A DNA stretch of 62,080 nucleotides. Origin: an uncultured Bacteroidales bacterium (GTDB lineage: Bacteria > Bacteroidota > Bacteroidia > Bacteroidales > P3). Both the position numbers and the translations under genes were made by a program. The stretch lies in the NCBI GenBank assembly GCA_900316965.1, contig ONEY01000022.1, forward strand, positions 1-62,080, written 5' to 3'. Below the pieces are notes generated by a model, which had not been told where the DNA came from, did not search any database, and was given only the letters and a program-made list of their open reading frames with translations. Shown piece after piece: positions 8,327 to 17,703 of this stretch (position 1 is the stretch's first letter; every line of letters starts with the position of its first letter).

Positions 8327-9238
8327 TCAGCAGCAAAGAGAGTCGGGGGAAAAATGAAGGCCATGATGGTGAGGGTAGCGGCGCAAGTACTCATGGGCGA
8401 CAAGACCCATAGTGTGACGGAGGTTGATTTCGGAGACACAATTAGTGCCATCAGAGCAATGGAGCATATCGACACCGAAAACGCCGTCGTAGAATGGAGC
8501 TATGTTTGTGGCGAGCCATTGTGTGATGTTCTGTTCCGACTCATCAGACATTTGAACCGTTTGTTTTATCTCGTCATCGAAAAGCAGAACATTGTAGCGG
8601 TAGACGCCGCTCTGTGTTTTGAAAAGAGAATATCCCAAGCGTGAAAGATTGCCGTTCTCTACCTTAAACTCAATGGCAAAATCGTAGACGACATCCAGAC
8701 GTTTTTCGACCATAACGCAGCCCTGAGTGTTGATGATACGCGCCAGCCATTGTTCGTCGTGAGCCGACAAAGCGCCATCGATCCAACGCACTCCCCTACC
8801 CGCTCCCGACCATGGTGCTTTGGCGACGATGCGGGTATGAGTTAATAAAAATTGGCGCACCATATCAACCGAAGAGGCCCGAGAGGCATGAGGTTGCAAA
8901 GGCAACGCCGTGCTGCGATGCTGCAATGCCTTAAGGTCGGCGAGGCGGCTGTCGTCGGGAAGCAGAGTCGTGTCGGCGCCTTGTTTGAGGAGCGTCTGCT
9001 TGAGTCGCAGATCCCATCCCCAAGGGATGATTTTTTGAACAGAAGTGTCAGGGTTCTTTTTTTGCCAGAGAGCGTAGTTGTCGGCGGCGATGACAGGGGC
9101 ATTGTCGCCATAGAGGACACGCATAACATTTGTGCCTGATTGAGCGAAATGCAAGGCAGATGCCGGCGGCACAAAGTTGCGGTCGCCGTTAGCCAGGCAA
9201 AGGTCATGCTCGGGGTTGAAGATATAGAGAAGGCTCAT
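8327..9238 (-). CDS. ATP-grasp-like protein of unknown function
   Basis: A 303-residue protein that I cannot assign to a named enzyme. It opens MSLLYIFNPEHDLCLANGD. The middle and end resemble an ATP-grasp fold: RIVAKAPWSGAGRGVRW looks like the flexible glycine-rich lid with its lysine, MVEKRLDVVYDFAIEFKV fits the nucleotide-site strand, and SEINLRHTMG near the C-terminus could hold the metal-binding Glu and Asn. The start at 9238 is preferred over 9295 because the longer form would read through a hairpin terminator and adds an unlikely 19 residues. Its substrate is unknown. Confidence 0.6.
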   Translation of the reverse strand: MSLLYIFNPEHDLCLANGDRNFVPPASALHFAQSGTNVMRVLYGDNAPVIAADNYALWQKKNPDTSVQKIIPWGWDLRLKQTLLKQGADTTLLPDDSRLADLKALQHRSTALPLQPHASRASSVDMVRQFLLTHTRIVAKAPWSGAGRGVRWIDGALSAHDEQWLARIINTQGCVMVEKRLDVVYDFAIEFKVENGNLSRLGYSLFKTQSGVYRYNVLLFDDEIKQTVQMSDESEQNITQWLATNIAPFYDGVFGVDMLHCSDGTNCVSEINLRHTMGLVAHEYLRRYPHHHGLHFSPDSLCC

Positions 9239-9240
9239 GG

Positions 9241-9277
9241 CAAAGAAAAGGGGAAAGACGCGATGACTTTCCCCTTT
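9241..9277 (-). terminator. Hairpin terminator after serA
   Basis: Perfect 11-base arms (9247-9257 and 9267-9277, AAAGGGGAAAG type) with a 9-base loop are followed on the minus strand by TTCTTTG. It lies between serA and the ATP-grasp-like start codon, which sits only a few bases beyond the tail. Confidence 0.55.
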
Positions 9278-9298
9278 ATTAATAATGTATTTCAATAA

Positions 9299-10219
9299 TT
9301 ATTTGTTGACCTGGAATTTGGTGCAACCACTCTTGAAATACTCGCTGATCTGGTTGGCAGCAGCGATGCCGGCGTTGATGTTAGCCTCTTCTGTCTGGGC
9401 ACCCATCTTTTTGGGTGTAGCGAAGTAGCGGCCTTCGAAAGCCTTGAATTCGGCGTCAGCGTCGGGCATGATGTCGGTGATGTACTTGATGTCGGTGCGC
9501 TCGGCCATGAGTTTGAGCAGTTCGGGCTCGTTGATGACTTCCTTGCGGGCGCTGTTGACGAGGATACCACCCTTGTGCATCTTGTTGACGAGGGCGTAGT
9601 TGATGCTCTGCTTGGTCTCAGCGGTAGCGGGGATGTGGAGGGACACTACATCGCAGGTCTCAAACAATGCTTCCTGGCTAGCGACGGCCTTGGCCATACC
9701 GCTCTGGTTGATCTGGTCGGCGGTGAGGAAAGCGTCGTAAGCGTAGACATCCATACCGAAGCCCTTGGCGATGCGAGCCACATTGCGTCCCACATTACCA
9801 AAAGCGAGGATACCAAGTTTTTTGCCCATGAGTTCCGAGCCGCTCTTGCCGTTGTAGAAATTGCGGACGCAGAAAACGAGCAGACCCATAACGAGCTCAG
9901 CGACAGCGTTGCTGTTCTGGCCAGGGGTGTTCATGGCGATGATGCCGCGGGCAGTGCAAGCCTCGAGGTCGAGGTTGTCGTAACCGGCGCCAGCGCGGAC
10001 AACGATCTTCAAGTTTTTGGCGTGGTCGATAACCTCTTTGGTGACCTTGTCGGAGCGGACGATGAGAGCGTCGGCATCGGCAACGGCAGCATAGAAGTCG
10101 TTCACGTCGGTATATTTCTCGAGGAGAGCCAGGGTGTGGCCGTTCTTCTCGACAACTTCGCGGATGCCGTCAACGGCAACTTTTGCGAAGGGTTTTTCAG
10201 TAGCTACTAAAACTTTCAT
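9299..10219 (-). CDS. serA: D-3-phosphoglycerate dehydrogenase (lysine-type active site)
   Basis: A 306-residue NAD-dependent dehydrogenase catalysing the first step of serine synthesis, 3-phosphoglycerate to 3-phosphohydroxypyruvate. The NAD site is LGILAFGNVGRNVARIAKG; the substrate arginine is in LVNSARKEVINEP. The position that is the catalytic His in most relatives (TPHxGxxT) reads ATPKKMGAQTEEAN, so His is replaced by Lys. This is known in short type III enzymes of Bacteroides and Entamoeba and does not imply inactivity. The C-terminal ACT regulatory domain of long SerA forms is absent. It follows serC by 23 bases on the same strand, so the two form a serine operon. Confidence 0.92.
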   Translation of the reverse strand: MKVLVATEKPFAKVAVDGIREVVEKNGHTLALLEKYTDVNDFYAAVADADALIVRSDKVTKEVIDHAKNLKIVVRAGAGYDNLDLEACTARGIIAMNTPGQNSNAVAELVMGLLVFCVRNFYNGKSGSELMGKKLGILAFGNVGRNVARIAKGFGMDVYAYDAFLTADQINQSGMAKAVASQEALFETCDVVSLHIPATAETKQSINYALVNKMHKGGILVNSARKEVINEPELLKLMAERTDIKYITDIMPDADAEFKAFEGRYFATPKKMGAQTEEANINAGIAAANQISEYFKSGCTKFQVNK

Positions 10220-10242
10220 TTTTTATTGATGAATTGTGGATT

Positions 10243-11358
10243 TTACTTGTTAGCTTTCTCGAAGTCCTGCATGCACTGGACGAGAGCCTCGACGGCCTCG
10301 ATGGGGCAAGCGTTGTAGAGGCTGGCGCGGAAACCGCCTACGCTGCGGTGACCCTTGATACCAACCATGCCGCGCTCCTTGGCGAAAGCCATGAAAGCAT
10401 CCTGGAGGTTCTCACGACCCTCGGCCATAACCCAGCAGTGGTTCATGATGGAACGGTCTTCCTTCTCGGCAGTGCCGCGGAAGAGGCTGTTGCGGTCGAT
10501 TTCCTCATAGAGCATAGCGCTCTTCTTGAGGTTGATTTTCTCCATCTCAGCGACGCCGCCAATGGTGTTCTTAACCCACTTCAAGGTCTCGTGCATAACG
10601 AAGATAGCGCTTACAGGAGGAGTGTTGAACATAGAGATGTTCTTAGCCTCTTCAGCAGCGTGGGTGCGGAAGTCAACCATAGTGGGCAGAGGATTCATAT
10701 ACTGACGGTCGGTAATCTTGCCGAGAATGTCTTTGCGAACGATGTAGAAGGTAACGCCAGCAGGGCCAACGTTCTTCTGGGCACCACCGTAAATAAGGCC
10801 ATACTTCTTGATGTCGACGGGACGGCTCATGATGTCAGAGCTCATATCGGCAACGAGCATAACATTGTTGATCTCGTTGGCTGCGAAGTCCTTGCGGATC
10901 TCGGTACCGTAGATGGTATTGTTGGTAGTGATGTGGAAATAGTCAGCGTCGGCAGGAACTGTCCATCCCTTAGGAATGTAGCTGTAGGTCTTGTCCTCGC
11001 TGGAGGCAACGATAACGGTCTCGCCGAAGTTTTTGGCCTCTTTGGCGGCTTTCTTAGCCCAAACACCAGTTTGGAGATAAGCAGCTTTCTTGTTGAGGAG
11101 GTTGGCGGGGACATCCATGAAACCCGTGCTGGCACCACCACCGAGGAAAAGAATTTCGTATTCAGCGGGGATATTCAGAAGGTCGCGCCAGAGCTGACGA
11201 GTTTCTTCCATGGTGCGTTCCCAACCGGGGGTACGGTGAGAGATTTCGAGCAGACCGATACCGGTGTTGTCAAAATCGCGGATGGCATTGATAGTGGATT
11301 CAATGGCCTCTTTGGGCAGGACACAGGGACCTGCGTTGAAATTATAAGCTGTTTTCAT
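10243..11358 (-). CDS. serC: Phosphoserine aminotransferase
   Basis: A 371-residue class V PLP-dependent aminotransferase that converts phosphohydroxypyruvate and glutamate to phosphoserine, the second step of serine synthesis. It begins MKTAYNFNAGPCVLPKEA, the typical SerC opening. EILFLGGGASTGFMDVP is the phosphate-binding region and YGGAQKNVGPAG carries the PLP lysine. The C-terminus GGFRASLYNACPIE is conserved. The length is normal. It heads the serC-serA operon, with a promoter-like box at 11428-11435. Confidence 0.96.
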   Translation of the reverse strand: MKTAYNFNAGPCVLPKEAIESTINAIRDFDNTGIGLLEISHRTPGWERTMEETRQLWRDLLNIPAEYEILFLGGGASTGFMDVPANLLNKKAAYLQTGVWAKKAAKEAKNFGETVIVASSEDKTYSYIPKGWTVPADADYFHITTNNTIYGTEIRKDFAANEINNVMLVADMSSDIMSRPVDIKKYGLIYGGAQKNVGPAGVTFYIVRKDILGKITDRQYMNPLPTMVDFRTHAAEEAKNISMFNTPPVSAIFVMHETLKWVKNTIGGVAEMEKINLKKSAMLYEEIDRNSLFRGTAEKEDRSIMNHCWVMAEGRENLQDAFMAFAKERGMVGIKGHRSVGGFRASLYNACPIEAVEALVQCMQDFEKANK

Positions 11359-12044
11359 TTTTGATTTTTTATTTAAAGGATTTAATTATAATTTATTACA
11401 CTAAAAGAATACCTTTGAAAGGGATTACAAAGTTACAAGTTTTTTATTTATATTAATAAGATTTAATAAATATATTTTCATTTTTTATAAACAATGTGGG
11501 GGCGCCGAGGGAGAAGGGCGAAAAAAAAATCAAAAAAAAGAAAAAGAAAAAAAATTTTTTTTCACATCTCGATGTTCAATTCCTCTCAACAAAAAGAGAA
11601 AAAAAATGATAATCTGAGAAATAAACAGATTGACAAAAATGATGTCGTTTAAGAATCAGACAAATACGTAAATAAACTATTTATCAACAACTTGAACACA
11701 CCGAATTTAGCATTGAGTTATATAACAGCGAATTATTTTTTCAACAAAAAAAGTGAAAAAAAAGGGCATTTTTTTGAAGAAAAATATTTGTGAGAAAAAA
11801 TAAAATTGTATATTAAGGGGCTCGAAAAAATGTTATGAAATAATAAGACATTGTGAAATAAAGATTTTTGGAAACGTTACGTAAAAAAGGTGAAATGAAT
11901 GAAATTTGGTTTAATAAAAAAAATTGAAAGATGCAAATTTTTTTAAAAAAATTGGATTAAAAAAAAAAGAAGACTTTTGCATCAACAACAAGAATGACAC
12001 ACGTCGTATGTATGACGTGATAATCATAGCAAAACACATTTTTG
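11359..12044. other. A/T-rich spacer upstream of dnaA; weak oriC candidate
   Basis: This is the largest gene-free stretch in the window, extremely rich in A and T runs. Gene direction diverges around it (serC leftward, dnaA rightward). It contains one near-match to a DnaA box, TTATCAACA at about 11681-11690, but I found no box cluster. A short G-rich patch (GTGGGGGCGCCGAGGG) sits near 11495. It could be a replication origin or simply a long leader for dnaA. Confidence 0.3.
11428..11435 (-). promoter_or_regulatory. -7 box TAACTTTG for serC
   Basis: Read on the minus strand this matches TAnnTTTG and lies about 70 bases upstream of the serC start. Confidence 0.5.
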
Positions 12045-13487
12045 ATGATGCAAGACTACAAAATTATTTGGGCCAACTGCCTTAGAATTATCAAAGAGAA
12101 CCTCGGACCCGACAACGAGCAAGTGTACAAGACATGGTTTGAGCCAATAGTTCCCATTCAATTGGAGGACAACGTGCTCACCATCAGGGTTCCAAGTCAA
12201 TTTTTCTATGAGTGGCTCGAAGAGCATTTCCTGGATTTGTTGAAAAAGACCATTCGTCTGCAATTGGGACCCAATGGTATGTTGAAATATAGCATACTGA
12301 TGGACACCAGCATTGACGAGACACCTATAACCACCAGTTTGCCATCGTCGGGCAAACAGGCCACCTACAACAGGCCCAAGGATGTGCCCATGGTGCTTAA
12401 CGGCGACGACCACACCATCGCCAACCCATTCGTTATACCCGGTTTGCAGAAGCTGAAAATCAATTCGCAACTGAACGGGAACTACACATTGGAGAACTTT
12501 GTTGAAGGCAGCTGCAATCAACTGGCCCGCTCGGCAGGTTACGCTGTGGCCGAAAACCCTGGTCGCACCGCTTTCAACCCTCTCCTGCTTCATGGAGGTG
12601 TAGGACTTGGCAAAACCCACCTTGCCCACGCCATTGGCATAAAAACAAAAGAGCTGCATCCCGAATCAATAGTACTTTATGTTACTAGCGAGCAATTCCT
12701 GCAACAATATGTCAACGCCGTACGCAACAAAAACACAAACGATTTTGTGCACTTCTACGAGCTTATAGACATATTGATTCTCGATGATATCCAATTCTGG
12801 GCTTCGAAAGGACCTCACACACAAGAGACTTTCTTCCACATTTTCAACTATCTGCACCAGCAGAACAAACAAATCATCATCACCAGCGACAAGGCGCCCT
12901 CGGAGCTTGGCTCGCTAGAACCCCGTCTGCTGTCGCGTTTGAAATGGGGCCTCTCGGCCGACCTGGGAGTGCCCGATGTTGAAACCCGCAAGGCCATCCT
13001 CAAACAAAAGTTGTCGAATGACGGCATAGAAATGCCCGAGGATGTGATAGAATACATTGCCTACAACATCAACACTAACGTCCGCGAACTTGAAGGCGCG
13101 TTGATTTCGCTCATTGCCCAGTCGTCACTCAACCACAAGAAAATCACGATAGATCTTGCCAAGCAGATGATTGACAAGTTTGTGAAAAGCACCACACGCG
13201 AAATCACCATCGACTACATCCAAAAGGTTGTATGTGACTACTTCAAGTTGCCTGTCGACAGCATACAGTCGCCAACCCGCAAACGCGAAATTGTCCAGGC
13301 ACGACAGCTGACAATGTATTTTGCCAAGAAGATGACCAAGTCGTCGTTGGCAATAATAGGAATGCAATGTGGCAACAAAGACCACGCCACCGTGCTTCAC
13401 GCATGCAAAACCGTCGCCAACCTGAACGAAACCGACAAACAGTTCCACTTTTGGGTTGACGAACTAGAGAAAAAGATAAAGGGCTAA
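12045..13487 (+). CDS. dnaA: Chromosomal replication initiator protein DnaA
   Basis: A 480-residue protein of normal length that binds DnaA boxes and opens the origin. Domain I is at the N-terminus (IIWANCLRIIKENLG), followed by a linker. The AAA+ module has Walker A GGVGLGKTH (about residues 184-192) and Walker B ILILDDIQF; the arginine-rich sensor region includes LEPRLLSRLKWGLSADL. The C-terminal DNA-binding domain ends with CGNKDHATVLHACKTV, the DnaA signature. Starts at 12045 and 12048 are adjacent. A flavin reductase gene follows after 11 bases. Confidence 0.97.
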   Translation: MMQDYKIIWANCLRIIKENLGPDNEQVYKTWFEPIVPIQLEDNVLTIRVPSQFFYEWLEEHFLDLLKKTIRLQLGPNGMLKYSILMDTSIDETPITTSLPSSGKQATYNRPKDVPMVLNGDDHTIANPFVIPGLQKLKINSQLNGNYTLENFVEGSCNQLARSAGYAVAENPGRTAFNPLLLHGGVGLGKTHLAHAIGIKTKELHPESIVLYVTSEQFLQQYVNAVRNKNTNDFVHFYELIDILILDDIQFWASKGPHTQETFFHIFNYLHQQNKQIIITSDKAPSELGSLEPRLLSRLKWGLSADLGVPDVETRKAILKQKLSNDGIEMPEDVIEYIAYNINTNVRELEGALISLIAQSSLNHKKITIDLAKQMIDKFVKSTTREITIDYIQKVVCDYFKLPVDSIQSPTRKREIVQARQLTMYFAKKMTKSSLAIIGMQCGNKDHATVLHACKTVANLNETDKQFHFWVDELEKKIKG

Positions 13488-13498
13488 ACAATCACACA

Positions 13499-14068
13499 AT
13501 GAGCAAGGTGGCCTTTAAACCGGGCAACATGATATATCCGCTGCCTGCGGTGATGGTGACTTGCGGCGACATAGACGACGTAAGCAACATCATAACCATA
13601 GCATGGACAGGAACAGTTTGCAGCGACCCTCCCATGTGTTACATCTCAGTGCGCAAGGAGCGTTTTTCGCACGACTTGATAGTTCAAAGCAGAGAATTTG
13701 TCATCAACATCACAACACAAGCCCTGAGCAAGGCCACCGACTGGTGTGGCGTGAAAAGCGGACGCGACATCAACAAGTTCAAAGCGCTGGGTCTCACTCC
13801 CGAACGCGGACAGATAGTCAAAGCGCCCCTGATTGCCGAATCACCATTGAACATAGAATGCCGTGTAACAGACATTAAAGAGTTGGGAAGCCACGATATG
13901 TTTTTGGCCGAAGTGGTGGCCGTCGACGCCGACCCCAAACTCATAGACAACACCACCGGCGCTTTTCAGCTCAACCACGCTCAACCCATAGCCTTCTCGC
14001 ATGGCAAATACTATAGCCTTGGAGAAAAAATAGGAGGCTTTGGTTTTTCGGTAAAAAAGAAACGGTAA
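13499..14068 (+). CDS. Flavin reductase family protein
   Basis: A 189-residue protein with the FMN-binding split barrel of the flavin reductase-like family. PLPAVMVTCGDIDDVSNI and ITIAWTGTVCSDPPMCYISV form the flavin-contacting strands, followed by SREFVINITTQAL and DINKFKALGLTPERG. Members reduce flavins with NAD(P)H or bind FMN as part of larger redox systems. The partner here cannot be inferred. It is probably co-transcribed with dnaA and is followed directly by a strong hairpin terminator that overlaps its stop codon. Confidence 0.8.
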   Translation: MSKVAFKPGNMIYPLPAVMVTCGDIDDVSNIITIAWTGTVCSDPPMCYISVRKERFSHDLIVQSREFVINITTQALSKATDWCGVKSGRDINKFKALGLTPERGQIVKAPLIAESPLNIECRVTDIKELGSHDMFLAEVVAVDADPKLIDNTTGAFQLNHAQPIAFSHGKYYSLGEKIGGFGFSVKKKR

Positions 14069-14100
14069 AATATTTTTCATATTTTGCCGTTTTTCTTTTC
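14060..14100 (+). terminator. Rho-independent terminator after the flavin reductase gene
   Basis: Fourteen-base arms (14060-14073 and 14079-14092, one G-U pair) with loop TTTTC are followed by TTTTTCTTTT. The stem begins inside the last codons of the gene. Confidence 0.8.
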
Positions 14101-14139
14101 ATATAAATACGATTAACCCATCACAATTCATCAATTATC

Positions 14140-15075
14140 ATGAATATAACCTGTATAGAGCCGCTGGGTATCAGCGAAGAAACATTCAAAAAACTACAAT
14201 CCGAATTCAAATCCGCTGGACATAGTTTCACCTATTATATGGATCGCAACGAAAATGAGGAAGAGCTTGCGAAACGCATGAAAGACAGCGATATAGTAAT
14301 AATATCAAATATTCGTTTGAGTGCCAATGTCATGCGTCAGTGCGAAAGATTGAAAATGCTATCGGTTGCCTTCACCGGATTGGACCACATAGACCTTGAT
14401 TATTGCAAGAGCCACAACATAGAGGTTCGCAACGCGGCAGGATATTCCACCACCGGAGTCAGCGAATTGGCTATAGGACTGATGATTGACGTGATGAGAA
14501 AAATCACAGAAATGGACGGAACCATACGCAAGGGCGGAGCACGTGGCACATTTCTGGGTCGTGAGCTCAAAGGCAAGACCGTCGGCGTTGTTGGCACAGG
14601 AGCCATAGGAACAGCGACCATAAAACTACTCCTCGCCTTTGGATGCAAAGTGATAGCATACAGCAGAACCAAACGTGACAACGTTGCGGCTCTCGGCGTA
14701 GAATATTGTGCACTCGATGAACTGATGAGACGCAGCGACATTGTGACGCTTCACGTTCCCATGAACAACGAGACACACCACCTTGTAAGCGCAGAGATGA
14801 TAGCATTGATGAAACCAACGGCAATACTTATCAATACAGCCAGAGGCAATGTTGTTGACATCGACGCATTAGCCGCCGCTCTCAAAACAGGCAAAATAGC
14901 CGGCGCTGGAGTTGATGTTTATGAGAAAGAGCCTCCCCTTCCCTGCAACCATCCTCTCATTGAAGCCCCCAACTGCGTGGCTGTGCCTCATATAGCCTAT
15001 GCCACACGCGAAGCCTTCGACATCAGAGCCGACATCGTTTTCGACAATGTGCGCGATTTTCTCGCCAAAGCATAA
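14140..15075 (+). CDS. NAD-dependent D-2-hydroxyacid dehydrogenase
   Basis: A 311-residue member of the D-isomer specific 2-hydroxyacid dehydrogenases. The Rossmann motif is KTVGVVGTGAIGTATIKLLL. The catalytic triad is visible: Arg in LINTARGNVVD, Glu in DVYEKEPPL and His in VAVPHIAYATREA, so this copy keeps the usual His, unlike the serA product in this window. Substrate could be hydroxypyruvate, glycerate or another alpha-keto acid and cannot be decided. It stands alone, downstream of a terminator. Confidence 0.85.
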   Translation: MNITCIEPLGISEETFKKLQSEFKSAGHSFTYYMDRNENEEELAKRMKDSDIVIISNIRLSANVMRQCERLKMLSVAFTGLDHIDLDYCKSHNIEVRNAAGYSTTGVSELAIGLMIDVMRKITEMDGTIRKGGARGTFLGRELKGKTVGVVGTGAIGTATIKLLLAFGCKVIAYSRTKRDNVAALGVEYCALDELMRRSDIVTLHVPMNNETHHLVSAEMIALMKPTAILINTARGNVVDIDALAAALKTGKIAGAGVDVYEKEPPLPCNHPLIEAPNCVAVPHIAYATREAFDIRADIVFDNVRDFLAKA

Positions 15076-15186
15076 AAATAATGCCTATCTAAGTAATAAA
15101 ACAAGCAAAACAAATACTAATCACATTATTAAGCACAGAATTTTACAAATCCCACTCATCCAAAAATAATCTGTTATAATAAATAT

Positions 15187-17577
15187 ATGAAAAAAATCAT
15201 TTTACCGTTAGTAGTCATTGCTTTAGCCATGAACGCCACAGCGCAGCAAGTGAGTGTTCAAGTCGCTAAAAAGGCAGCGCAGAACTATCTTACGGCCTAC
15301 GAGCCAAGCTACAGCAATCAGCAGCTTAGCCATTACACCACTTTGAATGACCCTGACGGCAATGCAGCCCTATACGTCTTCAACATAGGAGACGAAGGCT
15401 TTGTTGTCGCCAGCGCCGACATGATGTACTCACCTGTTGTGGGATACTCATTCAACGGTTGTTACGACAGCAGCAGAGTGCCATCAAACCTGAAGTGGTG
15501 GCTTGAGAACAGCTCCACCGACATGTGGGCGGCCAAAAAGAGCACATCAGACGCCAAGACAGCCGCAGACGCAGAAATCAAAGCCCAACAAAACCGTTGG
15601 CGCCAAGAGTGGGAACAATTGAACTCGGGCAAAACCATCGATATGGCAGGTACGACCAAAAGCGTTGAGGCACTGGTAGAGACGAAATGGGATCAAGGAG
15701 CAGGATACAACAACTACTGCCCCTTATATGCCGAGGGCAACAACGGACGTAGCGTAACAGGATGTGTGGCCACCGCAATGGCACAGATAATCCGCTACCA
15801 CCGTTATCCCAACACAGGATTTCATCACAAAGGCTACACCCACTCAGCATACGGCTACCTCTATGCCGATTTCGACTCGGCCTATTACAATTTCGACTAT
15901 ATGCCAATAAGTGTAAGTGCCTATTCATCAACGGCACAGCAGCATGCCGTATCGTTGCTATGCTACCATTGCGGCATTTCGGTGAAGATGAACTACGAAA
16001 ATCCCAACCACACCAGCGGCAGTGGCGCGTTCAGCAAAGATGTACCCGCCGGACTTCGCTATTTCGGCTATTGCGACGCAGTATATATGATGAAATCGGC
16101 CTACAACTCAGTATGGGATTCGTTGCTTCGCCACGACCTTGACGAAGGCAGGCCAGTATATTATAGCGGTTCGAGCACTAGTGGCGGTCACGCTTTTGTG
16201 TGTGACGGTTACCGAAACAACGGCCGATACCACTTCAATTTTGGATGGAGTGGTTATGGCGACGGATTCTACACATTGACATCGGTCAATGGTTATTCCT
16301 CCGACCAAGCCGCAGTATTCAACATCATACCCAGCCACTTAGGACCCATGAGAGACACCTTGTATGTGGCTCCCGACGGCACAGGTAGCGGCTCGTCGTG
16401 GGATGACGCTTATGGCGACCTCAACAAAGCCATGAATTTGATGAATCTATGCATGGGTGGCACCATATGGGCAAAAGCAGGCACCTATCACGGAGAAAGC
16501 AACAGCGACGCCTCATTCAAACTTCAAAGCAGAATAACACTTTACGGTGGTTTTGCCGGCACCGAGAGCAGCCTTAACCAACGCGATTTGGAACACAACA
16601 AAACCATACTGAGCGGCGATGGACAAAGGCGAGTCCTAGCAGAGACATATAATGTTTCAAGCTCAAACATTTACGACATAACACTTGCCAATGGATATGC
16701 ACCCACAAACTCGGCGACAAGCATAGGAAGTGGTGTGCGAATGGAACGCTGCACCATAGAGAACTGCACCACCACCAACGAAGAAAGCGCCGCATTATAT
16801 GTTAGCGACAACACATTGTACAACTGCATAATACACAACAACAACGGAGGCGGAGTATCCGTCGAGGACGGACATATCAAGAATAGTTTGATAGCACACA
16901 ACAGCGGCTATGGCCTTCGCGTTGACCGCGGCACAGTTGATGGATGCGATATGGTGTGCAACGCCGGAGTTGGATTGAAAAACATCAACGCCGAAAAGGT
17001 ACGCAACTGCGTCATCTGGCGCAATGACAGTTCACTCTACCTCAACGACATAAGCAACATTTTCTTCTCCGCCATAGAAGGTTTGGGAGAGAAAGACAGC
17101 AACAGCAACTTTGGCCTTAACCACGACAACAGGCCTGATGACAACTCAGGTCCGATGTTTATGAACCCCAACCTCACCGTAGGTCCCGCCAGCGAACTTG
17201 GCGATTGGCACATCAGCAATCTGTCACCGATGACAAACGCAGGCGACACACTACGCAAAGGCTCGTACGCTATGGACCTTGACAACAACAGCCGTTTCCG
17301 CGCCGGACGTGTGGACATTGGATGCTACGAGCAAGATCCTAATGTAAGCATAGATGTTGTTGACAACAATATGAATTACAGCATCTACCCCAACCCAGCC
17401 AACAGCATGATTCATATTGACGGCATAAATGGTTTGGTTGAAATATATGATGTTATGGGACAGCGAGTAATGACATTCACCTCCAATGGCTCGACATCAA
17501 TAGACATAACCCCACTTAGCGTTGGAGTTTACATTGTAAGAGCCCAAGGCAACACGATGAAATTCATGAAACGATAA
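15187..17577 (+). CDS. Secreted C10 (streptopain-like) cysteine peptidase with beta-helix region and type IX sorting tail
   Basis: A 796-residue modular protein. A signal peptide (residues 1-19, MKKIILPLVVIALAMNATA) is followed by a Spi-type propeptide (about 20-155) and a C10 peptidase domain with catalytic Cys193 in SVTGCVATAMAQI and His335 in SGGHAFVCDGY. NFGWSGYGDGFY is the conserved closing strand. From about 370 to 700 comes a right-handed parallel beta-helix-like region opening with DTLYVAPDGTGSGSSWDDAY and rich in Asn turns. The last 75 residues (YSIYPNPANSMIHIDG to the end) form a type A Por secretion tail. The domain order suggests a surface or secreted protease whose helix may bind glycans or substrate. 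A terminator hairpin follows. Confidence 0.87.
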   Translation: MKKIILPLVVIALAMNATAQQVSVQVAKKAAQNYLTAYEPSYSNQQLSHYTTLNDPDGNAALYVFNIGDEGFVVASADMMYSPVVGYSFNGCYDSSRVPSNLKWWLENSSTDMWAAKKSTSDAKTAADAEIKAQQNRWRQEWEQLNSGKTIDMAGTTKSVEALVETKWDQGAGYNNYCPLYAEGNNGRSVTGCVATAMAQIIRYHRYPNTGFHHKGYTHSAYGYLYADFDSAYYNFDYMPISVSAYSSTAQQHAVSLLCYHCGISVKMNYENPNHTSGSGAFSKDVPAGLRYFGYCDAVYMMKSAYNSVWDSLLRHDLDEGRPVYYSGSSTSGGHAFVCDGYRNNGRYHFNFGWSGYGDGFYTLTSVNGYSSDQAAVFNIIPSHLGPMRDTLYVAPDGTGSGSSWDDAYGDLNKAMNLMNLCMGGTIWAKAGTYHGESNSDASFKLQSRITLYGGFAGTESSLNQRDLEHNKTILSGDGQRRVLAETYNVSSSNIYDITLANGYAPTNSATSIGSGVRMERCTIENCTTTNEESAALYVSDNTLYNCIIHNNNGGGVSVEDGHIKNSLIAHNSGYGLRVDRGTVDGCDMVCNAGVGLKNINAEKVRNCVIWRNDSSLYLNDISNIFFSAIEGLGEKDSNSNFGLNHDNRPDDNSGPMFMNPNLTVGPASELGDWHISNLSPMTNAGDTLRKGSYAMDLDNNSRFRAGRVDIGCYEQDPNVSIDVVDNNMNYSIYPNPANSMIHIDGINGLVEIYDVMGQRVMTFTSNGSTSIDITPLSVGVYIVRAQGNTMKFMKR

Positions 17578-17599
17578 GCTATCGACCACAGCGACAACC

Positions 17600-17634
17600 A
17601 AAGGCTGACATTTCTATTGCCAGCCTTTATTTAT
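17600..17634 (+). terminator. Hairpin terminator after the C10 peptidase
   Basis: Arms AAAGGCTG (17600-17607) and CAGCCTTT (17621-17628) with a 13-base loop, followed by ATTTATA. Moderate strength. Confidence 0.5.
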
Positions 17635-17703
17635 AAAGAGCCGCCAAAAAACAACGTGCGACATTCAACCACCCATTACCCCGTCGCACAATAGTGCTGA
17701 GAT

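Noticed and set aside
9299..10219. Reading the serA His-to-Lys change as a dead enzyme
   Set aside because: Lys at this site is known in active type III enzymes of this phylum, and the gene is in an intact serC-serA operon.
10234..11364. A 376-codon plus-strand frame opposite serC
   Set aside because: serC is unambiguous; the antisense frame has no motifs.
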